Shown in pieces: positions 31,783-43,631 of a stretch of DNA of 64,000 bases. Both the position numbers and the translations under genes were made by a program. Position 1 is the stretch's first letter. Every line of letters begins with the position of its first letter. The notes below the pieces were generated by a model, which was not told the origin of the DNA, searched no databases, and saw only the letters and a program-made list of their open reading frames with translations. This stretch comes from Ashinkailepas kermadecensis (lineage: Eukaryota > Arthropoda > Thecostraca > Neolepadidae), in assembly GCA_034440615.1 (NCBI GenBank), contig JAOTOM010005140.1:833001-897000 (forward strand), written 5' to 3'.

Positions 31783-31989
31783 CCACTGGTACGAGCTCGG
31801 CCTTCACCGTTCCATCGGCTGTCCTGCCCGCACTCTCCTCGGCGCCCAGTGCCACTGGTACGAGCTCGGCCTTCACCGTTCCATCGGCTGTCCTGCCCGC
31901 ACTCTCCTCGGCGCCCAGTGCCACTGGTACGAGCTCGGCCTTCACCGTTCCATCGGCTGTCCTGCCCGCACTCTCCTCGGCGCCCAGCG
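31783..31989. repeat. 69-bp tandem repeat, three copies
   Basis: CCACTGGTACGAGCTCGGCC occurs at 31,783, 31,852 and 31,921. The copies are essentially identical, so the expansion is recent. 69 is 23 codons, which explains the open frames on both strands. Confidence 0.92.
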
Positions 31990-32020
31990 CCACTCGACGC
32001 TCGAAAGCGACGGGCGGCCA

Positions 32021-32150
32021 CATCTCACCGCGACTGATCCGGCGGCGTTGGGCGGTGGTCGGCCACCACCTGTCGACAAGACTCACATCTCACCGCGACT
32101 GATCCGGCGGCGTTGGGCGGTGGTCGGCCACCACCTGTCGACAAGACTCT
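32021..32150. repeat. 65-bp tandem duplication
   Basis: CATCTCACCGCGACTGATCC recurs 65 bp later (32,086). The two copies are identical over the whole unit, including GTGGTCGGCCACCAC. Confidence 0.92.
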
Positions 32151-32329
32151 GCCCTATGGCCCTGTTATTGACACCGTCGAAAATGCGAACACCAATATGT
32201 TCAGAATTTGTGGCCAAACGTACACGTTTCTATAGTGTTTCTTATGATCATGTCGCTTTTAGCGGGCTTCGGCCTGTTGTTGAGGCCCTCATGCTGTGTT
32301 TGCAGCCACGGTCTTCATAAAAGGCCACA

Positions 32330-33100
32330 GCATGCTCTGGAGTCTTCGATTTGGATTCAGGGTTTTCAGTGTGTTTATTTAGGGCTCCGATGCATGTTTT
32401 AGAGTCCTATCCTTTTTGTGTGCGGAGCCAAAGTGGCTTCAAGGGCACCGCTGTATCTATTTAGAGCCCTGGGGACCTCGATGGATTTTGTTTAGGTTCA
32501 ACACTATTTTTATCTTGGATTCCAGTGCGATTTTTGGTGGTTCCGGTACGATTTGTTAAGGCTAGGGCACGATTTTTCTGGGTTTAGATGCGGGTTTTCG
32601 GGACCTTAGCGCGAGTTTTCTGCGCTGGATTCGACTTTTTCAGAAACTCCTTTGGATTTGTCGGGACCGGGTCGCTTTTCTGTGTCCCGGCGTGATTTTT
32701 TGGAGGCTCCGGAATGATTTCTTCGGACCCTAAACGATTTCTGGTGACTGCAGTGACTCAATACCGGCCTGGATTAATTTTTCGTGGCACCTGCTTTATT
32801 TTTCGTGATCTGGGATTCATTTTTGGGGTCCCAATGCAACTTTTCGGCCTCCGCTGCATTTATTTGGGCCTCCAACGTGGATTTGTGGGGTTCAGTGCGA
32901 TTTTTCGAGCCCCGAAAAAATACGTTTCGGAGCCCAGATCACTTTTATGGGCCCCGGCGTGAACGATCCGGGGCCCCGGCTGGCTTTTCTGCAGCCGGCG
33001 TGATTTTTTTTTATTCCAGCTCGATTTTGGTTTCGGTTAAGTTTTGAAGCACCAGCGTCATTTTTTTTGGTGGGGGGGGCGGGCGGCACCATTTTCCCCA
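32330..33100. mobile_element. Foldback-family arm, plus-type orientation
   Basis: Degenerate ~20-22 bp units alternate TTTTTCGGGGCC-type and GCCCCGGC-type segments (GTGCGATTTTTCGAGCCCCG, GGGCCCCGGCGTGAACG). Orientation matches the right arm at 44.6-46.9 kb. The right margin ends in a G/C-run (TGGGGGGGGCGGGCGGC). No partner arm lies close by. Confidence 0.7.
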
Positions 33101-33751
33101 GCCCGAGCAGGATGTTAACAACCAAGCATATATGCAGACTTTTTTGCAAATAATTATTCGATGCTGTGATTGGCTGTGTCCTAACCTATTCCAACTCCGC
33201 AACTGGTACTCCTCTGTCCCCCGATGAGGCACCACATTTCCGTGGTGGGTGGAGGGATTGCGTGCTCCGGAGATCCGACTGATATTCTTTGTCCAATGGG
33301 GAAGAGTCAGACTAGGAGTACATCTTTCATCCCTCTGCTTCCCTTTCAAAAGCCGTCCCTTGTGGACATCTCTGTCCTCCACCATGAAGAACACCAACCT
33401 TCCCAGCTAAGAACAGGTAGGATAACTTGCCAGATTCTACCCGTCCGCTCAGTTGTATCGGGGTAGTCGCGCCCCGTCGACCTGTCCCCCGGGGTTGACG
33501 GGGTCCTGGAGGCTGAGTTCCCCCGTGACACTGTGCTTAGTTGTGACAGGGGAGAAACACTTCTCCCTGGTCCCAATATCCCGGAGGGGCGGGCGGGTTC
33601 GTATGGCCCCACACGGACCAAGTGGCTTGTCGCCTCGGGTCGAGACCCTGGGCTTCGTCCCAGTGCCTGCTGGCCTGGCCGACAGGGGTCAAGGGGTGGG
33701 CGGTGCTGGACCCCGGTTGGGGTGGTGAGCCTTTCTCTCTCCCGGCGGAGA

Positions 33752-33783
33752 TGGCATCGGCGCGCCATCTCCGCCGACATGTG
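33752..33783. other. 12-bp-stem inverted repeat
   Basis: GGCGGAGATGGC and GCCATCTCCGCC are separated by ATCGGCGC, which predicts a stable hairpin. It lies just before the ORF1 remnant of the decayed LINE and may be part of its 5' region. Confidence 0.7.
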
Positions 33784-33796
33784 GTAGGTGCGCCAC

Positions 33797-33862
33797 TTCA
33801 GAACACAACGACGTAAAGTTCGATTCAGAACACACCGACGTAAAGTGCGATTCAGAACTCCT
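33797..33862. repeat. ~27-bp tandem repeat
   Basis: About 2.5 copies of TTCAGAACACACCGACGTAAAGTGCGA. Confidence 0.75.
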
Positions 33863-33863
33863 G

Positions 33864-34006
33864 TGGTGTGTCAATTGCGGCCAGGACCAAGCTTCACACA
33901 CTGCTTGTGCCAGAGCCCGCCCAGCACATCTGAAGGAAAGAGAAATCCTAGCTCTGAAATGCTCCAGGAACTTATCTTTTCGGCAGGCCAGGGAGGTCTG
34001 CGATTA
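33864..34006 (+). pseudogene. LINE ORF1 (gag-like) zinc-knuckle remnant
   Basis: Reads WCVNCGQDQASHTACARAR, then HLKEREILALK and RNLSFRQAREV. This is the C-x2-C-x3-H-x5/6-C block and KEREIL...R(N)ISF..AR motif typical of Jockey/I ORF1. The expected knuckle His seems to be Gln. A TAG stops the frame at once after REVCD. Confidence 0.7.
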
Positions 34007-35049
34007 GACGTGCCCTAAGGTCTCGTACGCAGTGAAGGTGGGGAGTACGCTACGTACTACCAATCACCCGGGGTCAACCAGCACTTCCCAGCTTCCCTCT
34101 CCCCTTGCTTAACCAACATGCCCAACGGTGCAACAGCAGCCGCAGATCTGCCCGTGTTGCGCAAGTCCTGGCACGACTCAAGGTCCTTCTGACATCGTCT
34201 GGACTTGTCTGCTCGTCAGAGCAGCCACAGCCCACCGGGCACCCTGACCGGTGGGAAGCTTTAGACGCCAGTGCATTGCCGACTGCCGCAGTACAGCATC
34301 AAGAGGGATGGATTGTCGCACAACAACAACAACGACAACAACAAAACAAGAGGCCAAGCCACTCCGCCACATCCTCCCCAAACTCCACCTCATCCATTGT
34401 CACCACCACATCCACTGTCATCGCCACACATACATCCACATACCACAGTGCCCTTACCCAAATCCACCGTTTGCCCTTCACCACCTGCAACCATCTCGGG
34501 GGACCGGTACAGCGGCCCGCAGAGTGCCAGTGCTACCACCCTCGGCAGTCCAGCGGCCACCGGCGGTGCAGGTCCGCTTCAGAGCTCCTGATATGGGGAC
34601 GTTGGGCCGGACACCCCGCGGTCGGTCCCGGACCCATCATCAGCCGCGTCAGTTGCCGGGTCTCCGGTGACTCACCCATATACTACGACACTACGTGTGG
34701 GCACTGTGTCCGCTGAGGCACAAACCAGTCAATAGGTCCATCGCCTGCACCTTCCCGTGCAGGTAGGAAGCCAACCAACTGTTCTCCCGTGGGGGGACGT
34801 AAGCGGGTCTCTCCATGGTCTACTTCACCACCAGGTGGAGAGAGCCCAAGATTTCGACCACGTGCTCACTCAGCGTCCACGGAACTGAGTGAAAAATAAA
34901 GTGCAACATAAACTGTGATGATCTCTTTTTACGCATCATGCATGTACAAATGTGTTCATTGCATAATGTTAAGTTTGAGAAGCTTAACGATTTAAATGGT
35001 TCATTTACTAACCATTTTATAGTGGAAGTACAGGGGGCTACGAACAAGT

Positions 35050-35730
35050 ATGGAAGACTTACAAATAGTTTTAAGTCAGCACCGTCCAAGCTTGGTTTGC
35101 CTACAGGAAACTAAACTGAGGCCCAACACAGCTTGCAACATTAAAAGCTACCCGGCTTTCGGTAAGAACGTCCCAGCTGGCGTCGTGGAGCACGGTGGTG
35201 TGCTCTTGGCCATGCATCACAGTATGCATCGGGTTAAGTTGCGTAACAATGATCAAGCAGTGGCAGCATGTGCGTATTTTCGACCACGACCGGTCAGTAT
35301 ATGCTCTTCATACCTACCCCCTGGAACAGGTTTTATCGTCGCAGACTTCAGACTGCTGCTGACTCAGCTACCTCATCCGGTCATTCTACTAGGCGATTTT
35401 AACGCACACCACACGCTTTGGTGTTGTGCTGATACCAACACACGAGGATAAGTTTTGAAACGTTTTCTACTGGACGAGTCGCTATGCCATTAAAAAAAAC
35501 TGGAATGGCATCGCATCTTACGCTTCCGTTTGGACATGCCTCAGCTCTAGACTTGAGTATAGTCCAGTCCACAACTAGTCCAACATTTCACCTGGTTGGT
35601 ATCCGACGACCCGCTCGGCAGTGATCATTTCCCGGTATGGTTGTCATACCGTGATGGCGCGGTACTCGGCCGACGTCCACAGAGGTGGAATTTCCGCGGC
35701 ATTGAGTAGGACGAATTCCAATCATGCGTG
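35050..35730 (+). pseudogene. LINE APE-type endonuclease remnant
   Basis: Frame 35,050-35,451 has SLVCLQETKL (catalytic Glu) and ILLGDFNAHHTLW (GDFNAH block) and ends in TAA. Further on, in a different frame, comes LGSDHFPVW (SDH block, ~35,610) and RRPQRWNFRGIE followed by a stop. The motifs are complete but the frame is broken at least twice. Confidence 0.78.
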
Positions 35731-36487
35731 GAAATTGAAGACTTCCAACCGACCCTGAAGATCCATCAAAAACAGTTGTGGCTAGTAACTTTAATTATAA
35801 TTGACTCAGCCGCAGCTTCCATACCGGAAACCTCCGGTACTCCCCGCCGTACTCCTGTCTCATGGTGGACCCCGGAGTGTCATCTATCAATTCGAGCTCG
35901 GAGGTGCGCCTTCAGGGCATTTTATCGTCACAGCACAACAGACAACTTCATAGCCTTCAGAATGGCCAAGGCGCTGGCTCGGCGCACCATACGAACGGCG
36001 GGGCGTGCGTCATGTAGAACATATGTATGGCAGATGTGCCGAACCACACCCGTCCGAAGCATGGTTCCGTGTTAAGATGATGTATGGACAATTATGACAA
36101 TTATCGTCAGTTCCCCTGCCGGTACTCAATATTGGAGGCAGCATCATAGCTGATCCAGGAGAAGTAGCGAGTCGTATTGCTGATGTCGTGTTGCAAGGAG
36201 AAGTGAGCACACCGATCCAACATTCTTACAGCGCCATGTCCGCAGTCAGAGGGAGATCAGCCTTACCACACCGGAGCAACTTGCGTACAACTTGCCGTTT
36301 ACCGAAGCCGAATTTACCTCTGCGATTAGCGGTTTGAAAAGCGTGTGGGAGGACCAGGTGGAGTGCACAACGAAATGTTGAAGCATTTACCAACGTCCGC
36401 AAAGCATGCTCTATTCAAGGTTTTCAACAGACTTCGAGATGTGGGATATTTCCCACCAGCCTCACGAAAGGCAGCCATCATACCACT
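35728..36487 (+). pseudogene. LINE linker and start of reverse transcriptase
   Basis: 35,728-36,075 reads VSWWTPECHLSIRARRCAFRAFYRH, the EN-RT linker region of Jockey/I elements. After stops, LPFTEAEFTSAISGLKS (~36,290) and, one base out of frame, GGPGGVHNEMLKHLP and GYFPPASRKAAIIP match the first RT block. Everything after AAIIPL is lost. Confidence 0.72.
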
Positions 36488-36489
36488 TG

Positions 36490-36620
36490 ATGAATTTTGC
36501 AGTCAGAGACGCCCTTCCGAGACAAAAGCCCCTTTAGTGTGCTCGAATGCACCCCCTCGAGCTTTGCCGCCAGAGGCGCTCCTTTGAAGAATAAGAAGCG
36601 TCCCTTCAGCCAGCTCGAGT
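36490..36620 (-). mobile_element. Fragment of the hAT-like MITE family found at 53.7 kb
   Basis: Shares TGCACCCCCTCGAG followed by a variable base run and GCCAGAGGYGC with the reverse complement of 53,743-54,007. It truncates the LINE RT. Confidence 0.6.
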
Positions 36621-37506
36621 GATGAAGTGATATTTTGAAGAACGCAAGTTGCCGTATGTGTCAAGGTCTATTTTAGCATGCTATCCACATGCGCAACCCA
36701 CACGAGACCACGAGTGATCCGCAAATGTATTAATTTTGGAGCAAGTTCGTTGATACTACCAATGCTTTCATTGTTCTGCATGTCTTGTCTCCGTCGCCCC
36801 ACGTACAGACAATTTATTTAAGTATGATCTGGTATGTGCTATTAAACTGATATCATGCGGTCATTTTGCAGTGCCGTTTGAGGTGGTGTGGAGAGGTGGA
36901 GACAGCTGGGGAGGGGCATGGCCCCTGGCCTGTCGTTTGGCCGCAGCGGTGCCACCTGTCGGCAGGTAGTAGTCAACGGTATGGCAGCTAGATGTCAGCG
37001 TTGGGCCGGATGTTTGTGGTTGGCCGGCGGCTATCGGAGCTGCGAGGTTATATATGAAGGGACAGGAGAACGATTAATTGATCAGATCATTTTCAACATA
37101 AATTGTCTCTCTGGCGCTATTATTTTGATATTTTCGCATTAGCGTAGATTGGCTGCGTGTGTCTCTTACATACCTGATGTCATGTTCTCGGGTTGTGTGA
37201 AAGCGAAGTGGGAAGGAGAAGACTTTCCGCCCGATTTCATTTGGCGACGTCCATTGGCGAAGTTCCTTTTTTATTCGGGTGGCTTTACGACGAACCAGCT
37301 GAGCTCAATGCGGCGTCGTCTGCCTATCACCCTGGCAGGAAGAGCGGGCATCGTGGGGAATCAAGCCCCGTACCTTGGGTTTCCCAGACGCTCAGCTTAA
37401 TCGTTGAGGTACCGATGCCCCTGCCACTGGCACAACGTTCAGTCAAGCTGACTTGAAAACATAGGGGTGCCATGCCATACCAATATATTTTTGGTGTGAT
37501 GGCTCC
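36621..37506. other. Non-coding stretch
   Basis: No gene, TE terminus or tandem repeat recognised. Confidence 0.5.
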
Positions 37507-39445
37507 CAGTGACGTACCTAGGATTTGATCTAGGGGAGGCAAGCGGATTTGGAGGGAGCTCACCTGCCCCAATTTTTATAAGTCCCCGAATTTCTATCAC
37601 TATTTTTTTCTTCAAAAGGGCGTATTTCAATAAAATATTTCGCGACCAACTCAATTGTCCTATGAAGAGGGCCCAAATTCACAATCACAACCATCGCTTC
37701 TGAGTCACCGGATTTCAGCCCTACCTCCCCCAGCCTGTTCGAAGGTTTTATTTTGATATTCCTTGATACCTCACCTCACACTGCTGAAATTGCACCTACA
37801 CAAATCAATTTAAAATGCAAAATTTCAGGCATTCCAGTTAATAACGCCCGGTCGCCAAAACGCCAACGTTTGTACACGTGTACACCCGTCTTGCGCATTC
37901 GGCACATTCGCCACACTTCGTGCGATTCTCCGGTTTCTTCTAGGCCGCCTACGTTTTGCTAATTGCTGTCACATGATAGTCTCGTGCCACATATGACGTG
38001 AGGAATATTTCGTATGGGGGTTCGCTGTGGAAATTCGATTAACCCGATTAACTCGTCTCGGGGTGATAAGCACCCCTCATAAGGTTTTCCGCGGATAGGG
38101 AAAGAACGGCGCGCGGCAGCGAGCCGAAATTTGGCATACCTTTTCCCACATCAATTTGACATGTGTGAAAACGTTGAGGTTAGGTCATCTAGGGTCAATG
38201 AGTTAGTCAAGGTCAAGTGAGGTCATCTCCAGAAAAGTTCAACCAGTCGTCACGCTTTCACGGATGGAAATATTTTAGTGAAACTTTCAGCGTTTGCTTA
38301 TCTTTAGGGAGGAAACAAAACGCACCAGAGGACCTTTTGATTTTTTTTCGTTTTTGATGACATTAGTTTTGCATATTTGGCCATTGTGGCTAAAATCGAA
38401 GATTCTGGCTAAGGTAAGCATTTTTATGAGCGCAAGTTGAATTCAAACAACGTTTTTGAGGTTAACTCTACCCATCAGAAAAATAAAAATTAGTGAAAAT
38501 TTAAAACGCAAAATTTTGAAATTACAAAAATCGATTTTTGGGTCGACAGAAATGTTAGGGTCATGGTCGATTTCGCCTTCCTTTTCAGATTCCAAAATTG
38601 TTTGTTTTTCAAATCTCTCCCAAAATGAACTCCCCACAGCCAAAAACATGAAGTTAGTTGTGAAAACATAGACCCCTAGTGACGTAATTTTTGGGGGATG
38701 CAATTTTGGGGGTGGTTACTGGCCCTACTCTTCGAGAGCTTTCCGATGACACCTCTTTCTTTTTGTGCGATGTTTAGTTTGGAGATTAGAAGGGGGTTGT
38801 ATCAACCCCCCTCCGAGACAGGGTGTCAGGATCTGACCGGAAAGACGGGGAGGGTTAATTAAATTCTATGATTAGTTATTTTCTTCCCACATTTTCTGGT
38901 TAACCACCAGAAAATCCGGTTACCCGCTGAACTCTGATGACCTCATCTCTTTGATTAAATAAGCTCCCAGATTGGCTACCGAATCAAGGCCTTGGCTAGG
39001 CGTTCTTTTTTGGACCCGTTGTGTTTGTATTCGTCCACGAATGTGATTTAGGGCTCCAGCCAATTTGTGTTACTGGTCCGGCACATTTTTGAGATCGCGG
39101 CTCTCTTTAAAGTTATGTTGCTTTCCTTCCGCACGGTATTTTTTTAGGTACCGGCGGGCTTTCTAAGACCCCGATGTGTTTATTTAGTGCCCAGTCTTTG
39201 TGTACCTTCTTTAGGACTATGTCGGTTTTTGAGGATCTCAGCCTGATTTTGAGGCCCCATGAGGTCTCATGGCCCCGGTGTGCTTTGAAGGCCTCCCTCG
39301 TGCTCTTTTAGGGTTCCCGGTGTGTTTATTTTGAGCTGCAACGTATGTTTTAAGGCCCTGCCGCTTTTTGCAAGACTCGGTACACTTTGGAGGTGCCGGT
39401 GCATTTCCGTCCTCCTGTTGTGCTCTTCGGGTCCCGCCGTGTTTA
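37507..39445 (+). mobile_element. Foldback-family copy, left arm deleted
   Basis: Starts CAGTGACGTACCTAGG. 37,507-37,830 is homologous to 61,961-62,250 (CAACTCAATTGTCCTATG, CCTCACACTGCTGAAATT). 37,830-38,040 is the first core (GGCATTCCAGTTAATA, CGCCACACTTCGTGCGAT). 38,880-39,010 is the second core (CTTCCCACATTTTC, AGATTGGCTACCGAATC), and 39,010-39,445 is the right arm of degenerate GGGCCCC/TTTT units. 38,040-38,870 between the cores has no match elsewhere in the window and may be an insertion. It has no coding capacity. Confidence 0.72.
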
Positions 39446-39448
39446 TTT

Positions 39449-39620
39449 CATAGGCGTAGGAACAGGGGGGCCAGTGGAGCCATGGCCCACCCACTTTTTA
39501 AAGTGGGAGGGCCAACAATGGTAGCTGCCCCTCACCTCACTTTTGAGACATTTGGGTTTCATAAAAAGCAGCATGCACACATAATAGGTGGAAAACCTCC
39601 TGCAATCCATAACTAAGTAA
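39449..39620. mobile_element. ATAGGCG-ended small repeat, partial
   Basis: Begins ATAGGCGTAGGAAC and contains the palindrome CCCACTTT-TT-AAAGTGGG and AGTGGGAGGGCCA. The 165-bp element at 44,400-44,564 has the same terminus and inner block. The right limit is uncertain. Confidence 0.5.
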
Positions 39621-40884
39621 AAGTTACACATATCACATCATAGCTTTTCATTTGTTAACTCATGCACACTTTGACATGACCGTATAACAACATAATTAAT
39701 TCATGAGTTGATGTAATGCAACATATGTTTGGATATTCACACCTTATATTATGTTATGAAAAGACTATGAAGTAGATAATCTGCGAGCCAGTACCAAGAT
39801 ACTTTCGTATTAGAGTTTTACTATGGTTCTTTGTCTGTTGACATGCTTAACATCGATTTCATTAAGATTATCTACAGTATAAAAATATAAAGGCTGAAGG
39901 CAGTAGCATAATACAATCAAGTTAAGACATACAATTTGCAAGTAAAAGTTTCTTGCCTTGATATTGCATAGCCATGTATCATGTATGGCATTGGTCCTAG
40001 CTGCCATATACTTCAACATATATTTACATGTGTTTCGATTATTAAAGCATAAAAATTACTGTCACGATCCATCCACTGCCTGATTGCAGTATGGAATAGA
40101 ACCTACAAATTTTCACATTTCAATGGATTTTCACAGCTGGGCGCAGAACACAGATATCCAACCTTTTGAGTGAGATGTCTGAGTATTATCGGTGCTAGCA
40201 TCCAACATAGCAAATACTTATTTCCATCATTTACTATGGTAGCATAGACACAATAATTAAGTATGCACCCTGTCATTACATCTTCAAGTGCAGAACACCC
40301 TCCGAAAATCTCAGAATCCCCCGGAGGATTCGGCGCTCGTGATGCGACCTAACAAGGTCAAATGAGGAGTGACATAAAGAGTGATGATGTGACGAGTGGC
40401 GAGTGATGCTTATCATGTGACCTGAGAAGGCACATGACGAACATGGCAACTGACCCAAGTGGATCTTAAACTGGGTGGCTGCGTAGTGGCATTAACAGCA
40501 CGTTAAACATTGATTTCAAATTATGTCATTCAACAGAAATGGTTCGGTCAGATGGTGCACTCATGGTCTATGTAACAATCTCTGCTTAGGAAAGACTCTG
40601 ATCCCAGAATCCATCCAATGAAGACATTTATTTGGATTAAAGGTACTAAAACACCGAATTACAACGGAGACCAATATCAAGGCTTTTCATCGTCCAGTGA
40701 TATGTACGTCCAGGTTGAGAATTAAGAAACCCGAAGATAATGGGATGAATTAAGGACAATTGCAGAGTATATGTTTCTAAAAACTACTTGTGGTGCAAGC
40801 AGTTGAATGGGCATACGAAAGTCGATTTTGTGCGATGTACTCTATAGACGTCATTGTTAAGCTAAAAAATAATTGGGTCATGCG
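39621..40884. other. Non-coding stretch
   Basis: AT-rich unique DNA; no gene or repeat recognised. Confidence 0.5.
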
Positions 40885-40929
40885 CAGTGGCGTACGGAAG
40901 GGAGGTATTGGGGCAGTCCCCAAGAATCG

Positions 40930-43370
40930 TGCCGGATTTCGAGATAAAAATACTGTTAGACTCCCTAGAAATCCTGCTTGTGCTCCCAACCCAAAATTGC
41001 ACCGCGGCCTATAAAAATCACATTGGGGTCCCCCAAAAAATCACGCAGTGCTCCTGAAATGACGCTGGGGCCACAAAAATTGTTCCCGGACCCTAAAAAA
41101 TGACACTGTCGCCTCCAAAAGTGGGACGGAGGCCACTGAAGATACCGCTGGTGCCAAAAAAAAGTCGCGCCAGGGCCCCGAAAATCACGCTAAGGCCCCA
41201 AAAGGTTCGGCCGGTGCCCCCGAAAATGGGGCCCCCAAAATACTGGCCGGGCCCTCAAAGTCACGTTGGGTCCCAAAAGGTCGGAACGAGGTCCCTGATA
41301 ATCGCACTGGGGCCCCCAAAAAGTCGAACCGGGGCCCCTGAAAATCATGCTGGGAGCACAAAAACGTCGTGCCGTGGTCCTTGCAAAATCACTGTGGGGG
41401 CCTCAAACGTTTGGCCCAGTCCCCCGAAAATCACGCTGGGGCGCCGAAAAAGTCGTGCCGGGTTCTTGAAAATCACAACGGGGACCCAAAAGGTTCGGCC
41501 AGGGCCCCTGAAAATCACGCTGAGCCTGGACGTACCAAAAAATCGCGTCCGAGCCCCTGAAGATCATGCTAGGAGCTCGACCGATCTCACCCGGACCCCA
41601 AAAGTCTCATCGGGAACACCCAATAAGTGAATCCGGGGCAACGAACAAAACAGTCGGACATGGAAAATCACTCTGGGGTCCCAGCAATCGCTCCAAAAGA
41701 ACCTAAAACGTGCTGGGCCACCCAAAACGTGTCGATGCCACTAAAACTCGCGATAAGCATCCCAACAAATGACGATATGGTCCAAAAATCGCACTCAGAC
41801 CCAAAACCATCCAGTCGCTGCCCTTGAAAACACACTAGGGGCCAAAAAAGTCGCGCCGGAGCCCTACAAGTCGCAGCTGGCTTCCCAAAAATTAATTCCT
41901 ACCCGGAATGTTATTCCTCGGCCACAAAAATTGCATCAAAGACCCCAAAAAATGCATCAAAGACCCGGAAAAGAAGCGCGTTGGAGCACCGAAATAAAAA
42001 TACACAGGGAGCCCAATGAATCGTAAAAAAAATATCGCGCATGGGGCTTACAAAAAAATAGAAGTCGATCACAAAAAATCATAAAGAGACTCAATCGAGT
42101 CGACCCGAGCACCGGAATGTTCAGAACAGGTCCCGAAAGAAAGCTCTCCGAGGGGGATTTTCTACTCTGAAGGGTGCCATCGGTTGAAAAAAGAACTCGT
42201 TGAGCAGCCGCAGTGGCATACCAAGGAGGAAAATCCCCCCCCCCCCCTCGTGAAGGGATAGACTCCCGAAAATCGCGCAGAGGTCCCTAAAAATGGTTCT
42301 GGTCTCATTAATTCGCTTCTGGCACCCAAAAATTAGGGGTCTAAGTAAATACAGCGGGCACCAGAAAACTCGCACCGAGGCCCAACATTTGCGAGGGGAA
42401 CGCCAAAATCGCGCTGTGGCCTAGATAAGTACAATGGGCCCAGCGAACTAGCGCCAAGCCCCCCGCCCCCCCCCCCAACTATCGCGCTTGGGACTCAAAA
42501 TGTATGTCGGTAGTCCCATAAATTCTGGTCGAGGCGTGAAGAAAATCCCCTCGGGGCTCCGAAAAATTTGCGTCGATGACCCCAAATAAGCACAGCGGGG
42601 CCAAAAAGTAGTAAAGGGACCCGACAAGAGTCAAGCCGGAGCCCTCCAAAATAGAGAGATTCCAGAAAATAAATGTCCGAGCAAGAAAAATCGCTCCTTA
42701 GCCCAAACATACCACCAGATGCCTTAAAAATCGCGTACGGCACCGAAAAAGAGCTCGGAAAATCGCGACGGGACACAAAAAAATATTGCCGGGGGCCCGA
42801 AAGATCAGGCCGTGGCTCGAACTTTGCATGATTCAGAAGAAGTCACCAAAAATTTCGCCGAGCCCAGAAAATTGGCGTCGGGTTCCCCCGGAACCACGCA
42901 CCTGGGTCCGAAAAGTCACGCCGGGGCCCCGAGAAAGTATACTGGAGCCACCAATGTCGTGCTGGGGTACCACAAATGTGAGCGAGGAGCCACAAATAAA
43001 CACAACTGGACCCTATGAACACAACTGGAGGCCGAAAATGCACCGGGCCCTCCAAAGCGTACCGAGTCTGGAAAAAAAGCTGCAGGGCCTTAAAACATGC
43101 AGTGCAACTCTAAATAAACACTCCGGGAGGTAAAAGATACCACGTGGCCTCGAAGCACACCGGGCCTCGAAGCACATGGGGGCCTCAAAACAGGCAGGGG
43201 CCCTTAAAAGTCGACGTTGTCGTAGAAAAGGAACAAAAAGACCGGGTACTCAATAAACACGTCGGGGTCTGCGAAAACGCGCCGATACCTAAACAAATAT
43301 CGTCGGTGCACAACAAAAGCAACACAACTCTAAAAAAGAGCAGGGTCGCAAAAAATGTGCCGGACCCATT
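40930..43370. repeat. Left arm: degenerate ~21-bp repeat
   Basis: Units alternate two monomer types, one ending AAAATCACGCT and one AAAAAGTCG-CC, each headed by GGGGCCCC. Divergence between neighbours is high, so the repeat is old. Open frames here (such as 41,100-41,630) are repeat artefacts. Confidence 0.8.
42080..42270. repeat. Inverted landmark and nested terminus inside the left arm
   Basis: Contains GTCGACCCGAGCACCGGA, TTCAGAACAGGTCCCGAAAG and CTCTGAAGGGTGCC, all found inverted at 45,290-45,490. It also has a second terminus-like CAGTGGCATACCAAGGAGG followed by a C-run (42,200-42,247), so one element may be nested in another. Confidence 0.75.
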
Positions 43371-43584
43371 ACAATAATTGATTGGAGCCCTAAAATACAT
43401 CCGTCGACGAAGAAAAACGCAAAGGGTTCAAAAACGAACACCTAACTAGGACCTCTGTTCGGTAGCCAATCTGGGAGTGTATTGAACCAAATAGCTGAGG
43501 TGAATTAAAGCTCAGCGGGTATCCGGATTTCTTAGCCACCAGAAAACGTGGGAAGAAGAGAACTAATCGTCGAATTTAATTCAG

Positions 43585-43631
43585 GATGGGCCCTTGTGGC
43601 TCTTAAGTCTGAACACTTCATGACTTTATGA
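43585..43631 (+). mobile_element. 47-bp CR1 3' end inserted at the element's centre
   Basis: GATGGGCCCTTGTGGCTCTTA through CTTCATGACTTTATGA matches the CR1 3' terminus at 4,047-4,097. It is an extreme 5' truncation. Confidence 0.7.

Larger units (their letters stand above)
33800..36487 (+). mobile_element. Decayed Jockey/I-type LINE
   Basis: In order: a gag-like zinc-knuckle remnant (33,864-34,006), a Gln/Thr/Ser/Pro-rich stretch with CAA repeats (34,105-34,716), an endonuclease remnant (35,050-35,730) and the start of an RT (36,280-36,487). The RT is cut where a MITE-like fragment begins. Order and motifs are those of two-ORF Jockey/I superfamily LINEs, a lineage distinct from the CR1 copy. 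Stops and frameshifts are frequent, so it is old. Confidence 0.75.

Noticed and set aside
33470..33750. rRNA-like GC-rich segment
   Set aside because: No recognisable conserved rRNA blocks; it precedes a LINE ORF1 remnant and is more likely LINE 5' or unrelated DNA.
41100..41630. 176-codon frame rich in Lys/Pro (KPLKITLG-type)
   Set aside because: It is the 21-bp arm repeat of the foldback element read in a frame that is a multiple of three.
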